NCBI GenBank assembly: GCA_030280995.1 | Contig: JASXTE010000004.1 | Coordinates: 12,763,501-12,827,500, forward strand | Source of the DNA: Hemileia vastatrix | Taxonomy: Eukaryota; Basidiomycota; Pucciniomycetes; Pucciniales; Zaghouaniaceae | Length of the DNA stretch: 64,000 nt | Reading direction: 5' to 3' | Shown: one piece after another, positions 58,961-64,000 of the stretch | How the letters are laid out: every line of letters begins with the position of its first letter | How positions within the stretch are numbered: position 1 is the stretch's first letter | Made by a program: the position numbers and the translations under genes | The notes under the pieces: model-generated | What the model was told of the DNA's origin: nothing | Databases searched by the model: none | Seen by the model: only the letters and a program-made list of their open reading frames with translations

Positions 58961-59558
58961 TAAAAGCCTTTTAAATATAATAATGCGACTAATCAGTAAA
59001 ATGTCGCTCGTGCCTTAAGCAAGAAAATGGTCTCTGCCGCTAATACCTATAAAGGTAGAATAAAATAATATTGAGCGAGAATGAAAAGACCTAAAATAAT
59101 TACAACAACTATCCAACCTTTTAAATATAATAATGCGACTAATCAGTAAAATGTCGCTCGTGCCTTAAGCAAGAAAATGGTCTCTGCCGCTAATACCTAA
59201 ATCAATGTGATGATAATAAGACTATCAATATATGAAATAGTAAGAGATAAGAAAAATGATCAGACCTATAAAGGTAGAATAAAATAATATTGAGCAAGAA
59301 TGAAAAGACAAAGAAATCTACTCAGATAGGGATACTATTAAATACCTGAGTGTTCTCGCTCAATACATAAGTAGAATATGAATAAGCAGCACGCAAACAG
59401 AGACATATCACATCATAATAGATTATGTATTAACTAACCATGTGTATGACAGTTCAGAATTGAGGCAGTATGACATGTCGCTATTAAAATAAAGTTGGAT
59501 TAAAAGAACATAATGAAATAAATGAATAAAATATCACAAATAATTATATATTTTCACA
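58961..59558 (-). repeat. Copia 5' LTR
   Basis: A 598-bp LTR with two copies of the CCTTTTAAAT-starting unit (58967 and 59117). It is uninterrupted and therefore serves as the empty-site reference for the MITE and the 79-bp duplication in the 3' LTR. Confidence 0.94.
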
Positions 59559-59824
59559 TTGTAGCTAAAAATTTGAGTGAGATATAGCACTTCTTATTGA
59601 AAATCACATGTTAGGTAGAAATAGCTATAAGCTGGCCAGTTTTACTTATATTCCAAATCTTAATAGCTCATTGGATTCCGAATCATTATTTTAACCTTTC
59701 TATATCTTGAAATTATTATTGTAGCTAAAAATTTGAGTGAGATATAGCACTTCTTAGTGAAAATCACATGTTAGGTTGAAATGGCTATAACGTGGCCAAA
59801 TTTACTTAGATTCTAAATCTGAAT
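59559..59824 (+). repeat. 160-bp satellite units, right side of copia
   Basis: Continuation of the unit cut by copia (from TTGTAGCTAAAAATTTGAG), then one further unit starting CTTGAAATTATT at 59706, merging into the right arm. Confidence 0.9.
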
Positions 59825-60668
59825 AGCTCATTGGATTTGCAACAATCATATTGACTTATCTCTCTTTCGCAATGACAAAATTGTGCTTACTTAATTCTTA
59901 ATTTGTTGTTGAAAATATTATATCGACAGGATCAAAAAAAGAGGATATTCAATATTGATATTCATATTGCGTAATTAAGACTGGCAAACAAAATCGTTCA
60001 TTTTCCTTCACAAATTTTCACTTTTGAGTATAGTAATGGGGGAGAAAAAATTTGGACAAGTAGTGAGAAAAATACTGTGTATAGCTTCTACCACTTAGCT
60101 GACACAGTAGAGTCTCAAGTGAAGCTGAGATTGTTCGAGCCGTATGCTCCTTTACACCAGCTTCAACTTTAGTTGTCTTACATAATCATAATGGTAAGCG
60201 ACTGTCACTGCACTGATTACTGGGCCACTTTGATCTAGTAATTTTGTCCTATTCTTCCATACATGGCGGAGGGGGTGTTGGATTTGCACGTTTGTGCATT
60301 GAGTAGGGATTTACTGTCAAAAAAAAACATGACATGGTGTCCTGTATATTGTTACATTTTGTTTTAAGCATTTATATTTAATAATCAAACGTTTCAGAGG
60401 ATACTAAACTATTTTACATTTTTTTGTTGGACATTGTAATGTGTGATGCAAACATGACATAATTTTTCCCCTAGTACACATCAAAAATACCTGTGGGGTA
60501 TTCTGCCTTCCTTTCTTTTTTTGATTGTATTACTTTTTAATTTCTTATTTTTTCCCATTGTTCCTTACACTTTATTTACATATATTCCAATGCAAATCAA
60601 GTTCCAAACGAGCATCAAATTAGTATCCAGTAAACAACAATATTCTTGGTGAATTTCAATTTTTTCTA

Positions 60669-61516
60669 GGGACGATATTAGGACACAGGCAACACTCAAC
60701 CAAAAGTGTTAGGTGCACGCCGGTGATGCTATTTTTGTCTGTTTTCAATTCAAATTTTTCGATGTCTCATACTATGTAACAACATCCCTTAGATATATAC
60801 ATAATTCTTACGCTTGGTGTGCAAGTGTGATATTATTACCAAATAGGGAAAAAAACACCCACTACTACAAATACATACGGTGTGCAAGTTAGATACTACT
60901 GCATTATGAGGCAACAAAAATATGTTTCCGGGCACTGTACAATCCTTTGTTAAATATGCAAGTATTACTTCAGTACAGGCTCAGTTTGTGAACACTGAAC
61001 TATTATATACATATTTAATTTTAGTTTTTATCACCAGTAACTTATAAGTGTGGTAATGGCAATCAATATGAGTCAAATGATGATAACAAGCAAATAATTT
61101 TGTGACTCTAAACCTTGCGCAATCACTGAAATCTTAAATTAATGTGCACTTTACAATCATTCCCTTAAATATGTATATAATAATTCAGTGTCCACAAACT
61201 GAGCCTATACTGAAGTAATACTTGCATATTTAACAAAGAGTTGTACAGTGCCCAGCAACATATTTTTGTTGCCCCATAATGCAGTAGTATCTAACTTGCA
61301 CACCATATGTATTTGTAGTAGTGGGTGTTTTTTTCCCTATTCGATAATAATATCACACTTGCACACCAAGCGTAAGAATTATGTATATATCTAAGGGATG
61401 TTGTTACATAGTATGAGACATCGAAAAAATTAGAATTGAAAACAGACAAAAATAGCATCACCGGCGTGCACCTAACACTTTTGGTTGAGTGTGCCGGTGT
61501 GTCCTAATATCGTCCC
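60669..61516 (+). mobile_element. Foldback element with 8-bp target duplication
   Basis: An 848-bp element starts GGGACGATATTAGG and ends CCTAATATCGTCCC, with inverted arms of about 345 bp (60669-61017 and 61166-61516) around a 150-bp centre. A perfect 8-bp duplication TTTTTCTA flanks it (60661-60668 and 61517-61524). Arms are over 90% alike by eye and CpG-containing. The 8-bp duplication suits hAT and a few other superfamilies; the GGGACG ends do not settle which. No ORF. Confidence 0.92.
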
Positions 61517-61524
61517 TTTTTCTA

Positions 61525-61964
61525 TTGATATCTTGGATGCTACAATATAATTCAAAAAGGCATGTATATTATAAAAAATCATGAAGCCTATAGAAAGTTA
61601 AACAATTGTAACGATAGAAAAATGAATAGATATAATTCTATTTTCATATCTTGTATCAATTAACAGGGGATGGTAGGGAAGCTAAGAGGAGGTAACATGA
61701 TGGATACATCAGGGAGTGGAAAGAAGTAGGTAGAAAAATACACATAGAAGAAAAAGAATGTTAACAATTAAAATTTCTGGAAGGATTGGTGAGCATGTAG
61801 AACATGAAAGAAGCTTAACAAAGGGAGCAAGCAAGTTAATGGAGTGGAAAAAAAAGTTAAGTATGAAGGGGGGTTAACTAAAAAAGGTTAAGAAATTTCT
61901 AGAAAAGTATTTGTACAGGGTCATTACCAGAATCATGCACAGGGTCACAAACAGAAACCAAAAA
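61525..61964. other. AT/purine-rich spacer, nothing certain
   Basis: In reverse complement it is C/T-rich and may be the diverged counterpart of 51376-51720 (possible LTR-like). No ends or frames support a call. Confidence 0.3.
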
Positions 61965-63022
61965 AACAACTAGACATCTAGTTGATGCTTTTTTCCTCCT
62001 GTGCTAGTGGTGCAAAATAGATCAATAAAATATAGTTATAGGTTATATTAAGATAATATCAATTTATAAATGCTTTATAATATATTTATATATGATAATA
62101 GTTGTATTTTAGTGTTTGTTTAATGTTTAGTAAGTAAGTGATGTCTATAACCTGTCAAAATCCTCCCTTACTTATACCAAAAATCCACTGGAGTGCACAG
62201 ACTTTCAATCCAGATGATGTCACTGCTATTCCTGGCAATTACAGCACTGTGAGGGCCCATCACCTCCCCATGGCATCCACTTCAAGCAGTTTCAACACCC
62301 AGACCTCCAGTAAGGACCCTCCATCACAATTAATGATACCACAGACCCATACCATAAATAGAATAAACAGATCAAAGTGGATACCATAAAGAAACAGGTA
62401 AAATAACTCATCCAAAGAGAATAAAATGAAACCCAAAGCATATAAAGGAGCCAAATTAACTGTCCAAGCTACCAATAACATCCCCAAGCATCCATATTAA
62501 CCCAGTAATCATATCCCAACCCATAAATCTGTGAAAATCCATCCAAGGAAGCAGATTAAGTTGTCCAAACTGGATATATGCACCTGAAATAGGTGTATAT
62601 GCTTGTGTAGGCATTGCGAGTCCACTGAATACCTCCATATGACCTAAAATAAGCAGAAAAATAAAGGTTATAGGCTATTAAGAGGTTAAACCCCACTTAT
62701 AGACCTAAATATACATAATATAACTACATATATCACTGAATATGAGGTTTATGTATACATATAAGCTTATGTAAGTCTATAATTACTTAATATCACTAAA
62801 GATAAGTATATTTTGACTCCATTAACACCTTAATAAGTATTATAATGCTATGGATAAGATATTTAAACTACTATAAGTCATATAATAGTGAAATAATTAT
62901 ATATATATGTATTAAAGCCCTATATATAAGTATTTTAACCTTATTTTTAAGTAATAAACTTAATTTAATTAAGGTTATCTTATTTTAAACATAAAAATTA
63001 CTCAGTCCTGAAGATACCTAGG
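61965..63022 (-). repeat. Right 1-kb inverted repeat arm
   Basis: Reverse complement of 49470-50483 plus 51321-51375. It keeps the uninterrupted sequence at the point where the left arm has the TA-flanked element. The outer end AGATACCTAGGCTG mirrors the left CAGCCTAGGTATCT. The sequence beyond it is not gypsy, so the two arms may be separate insertions in opposite orientation. Confidence 0.85.
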
Positions 63023-63509
63023 CTGACACATCTACACTCATGATTACTATGTTTTCAATGGATTCTATTGAAATTTTAATGCATTTTTTAGACCACTGGA
63101 CCATCCTCAAAATGATGCAAGCCCAAAAATTTAAACTCTTTAAACAGCTTGAATAAAATATACTGAACATGTCTTTGGTATCTACAGGATACAGTTAAGT
63201 ATCAATGCACAACCTTTCCACATATGACTTGTAGAAAATATTCATGTTATGATTACCTGACTGATAATTCTTTAAAACATGATTATAGAAAGAAAAATCA
63301 ATGATGATCAGTATCTTGATGAAAATGAAGATAATTCTGACCTACTGACTCATGTTGTTCAAGGAGATTGTGAACCAGAATTTTTTCACACAAGTCAAAT
63401 ATGAATCAATGAAACATAATTTCAGTGATGCCAAATTTCATTTAAAAATCCTTTGTGATTTGAACATTCATAATTAGTTAAAAAATGCATTAAAGTCATG
63501 AAAATATTT
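63023..63509. other. AT-rich stretch, nothing supported
   Basis: No frame longer than about 50 codons with protein-like composition, and no repeat partner seen in the window. Confidence 0.5.
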
Positions 63510-64000
63510 TATTTTATTATTATTTTTATTTTTATTTTTATTTTTATTTTTATTTTTATTTTTATTTTTATTTTTATTTTTATTTTTATTTTTATTTTTA
63601 TTTTTATTTTTATTTTTATTTTTATTTTTATTTTTATTTTTATTTTTATTTTTATTTTTATTTTTATTTTTATTTTTATTTTTATTTTTATTTTTATTTT
63701 TATTTTTATTTTTATTTTTATTTTTATTTTTATTTTTATTTTTATTTTTATTTTTATTTTTATTTTTATTTTTATTTTTATTTTTATTTTTATTTTTATT
63801 TTTATTTTTATTTTTATTTTTATTTTTATTTTTATTTTTATTTTTATTTTTATTTTTATTTTTATTTTTATTTTTATTTTTATTTTTATTTTTATTTTTA
63901 TTTTTATTTTTATTTTTATTTTTATTTTTATTTTTATTTTTATTTTTATTTTTATTTTTATTTTTATTTTTATTTTTATTTTTATTTTTATTTTTATTTT
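63510..64000 (+). repeat. (TTTTTA)n hexanucleotide satellite, runs off window
   Basis: About 80 nearly perfect TTTTTA units extend to the window end, so the true length is unknown. Confidence 0.98.

Larger units (their letters stand above)
53354..59563 (-). mobile_element. Ty1/copia retrotransposon, full length
   Basis: The LTRs are 53359-54465 (3') and 58961-59558 (5'), flanked by a 5-bp duplication TTGTA (53354-53358 and 59559-59563) inside the satellite unit. The LTR ends are TGTGAAAA..GGCTTTTA on the minus strand. It has one gag-pol frame with four stops, a half-tRNA-type primer site and a purine tract. The 3' LTR and the leader each carry a CACTA-type MITE. CpG is frequent here compared with the rest of the window, so it is relatively young, although its LTRs differ. 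Confidence 0.95.
51835..60520 (+). mobile_element. Large foldback element with satellite core, split by copia
   Basis: Left arm 51835-52530 and right arm 59825-60520 are long inverted repeats, more than 90% alike by eye, with outer ends AAAGGAAGGCAG / CTGCCTTCCTTT. Inside lie about 160-bp satellite units: two inverted ones in the left arm (52530-52790), then direct units from about 52800 to the right arm. Without the copia insertion the element is about 2.5 kb. Arms plus inner tandem units recall Drosophila FB foldback elements. No ORF and no certain target duplication. Confidence 0.8.

Noticed and set aside
62138..62389. 83-codon plus-strand frame in the right arm
   Set aside because: The other arm and the copy at window start do not preserve the same frame; treated as repeat sequence of unknown class.

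Overview
This window is very AT-rich eukaryotic DNA made almost entirely of nested, decaying transposable elements. I see no free-standing host gene, no rRNA or tRNA gene, and nothing prokaryotic. The copia polyprotein, the PIF/Harbinger-like transposase with its partner Myb/SANT-like protein, the TET/JBP-like oxygenase fragments and the short GT-AG introns all resemble repeats of rust fungi (Pucciniales). A rust with a very large, repeat-inflated genome is my best guess. That is inference from protein style and cannot be proved from the window.

Layout. 1-3560: a dispersed repeat, a CACTA-type MITE, a Helitron helicase remnant and simple repeats. 3561-10502: PIF/Harbinger-like element H1, holding a transposase pseudogene, a TET/JBP-like oxygenase pseudogene and a Myb/SANT-like ORF2 pseudogene, split by a solo LTR at 6944-7740. 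11786-13500: three adjoining long microsatellites. About 13600-15602: a decayed Harbinger remnant. 18232-26682: related element E2, carrying a protein-kinase gene and an apparently intact three-exon ORF2, with a solo gypsy LTR at 22905-23712. 27984-28410: a 53-bp-period array of hairpins. 29880-33678 (H2) and 34737-36104 (E3): deletion derivatives of the two Harbinger families. 37840 to about 50900: a wrecked Ty3/gypsy element whose 5' LTR holds H3 (38292-44983; transposase, second TET/JBP-like gene, ORF2) and whose RT holds another solo LTR (47914-48729). 49470-63022: a pair of roughly 1-kb inverted arms enclosing a TA-flanked foldback, a large foldback with 160-bp satellite units, a Ty1/copia element inserted in that satellite, and another foldback flanked by an 8-bp duplication. 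From 63510 to the window end: a TTTTTA microsatellite.

How it fits together. The autonomous logic of the H/E elements is a DDE transposase plus a Myb/SANT-like DNA-binding protein, both inside AGGGGGT-type terminal inverted repeats with 3-bp target duplications. The most interesting point is the cargo: two H copies carry TET/JBP-like 2-oxoglutarate/Fe oxygenase genes and E2 carries a kinase gene in place of a visible transposase. The four in-frame stops of the copia element and several MITE differences look like C-to-T changes, many plausibly at CpG. This suggests cytosine-methylation-linked decay in a genome whose transposons carry putative modified-cytosine enzymes.

Insertion order can be read from nesting. 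Gypsy is older than H3 and older than solo LTR B. The satellite foldback is older than copia, and copia is older than the two CACTA-type MITEs in its 3' LTR and leader. H1 is older than the solo LTR inside it.
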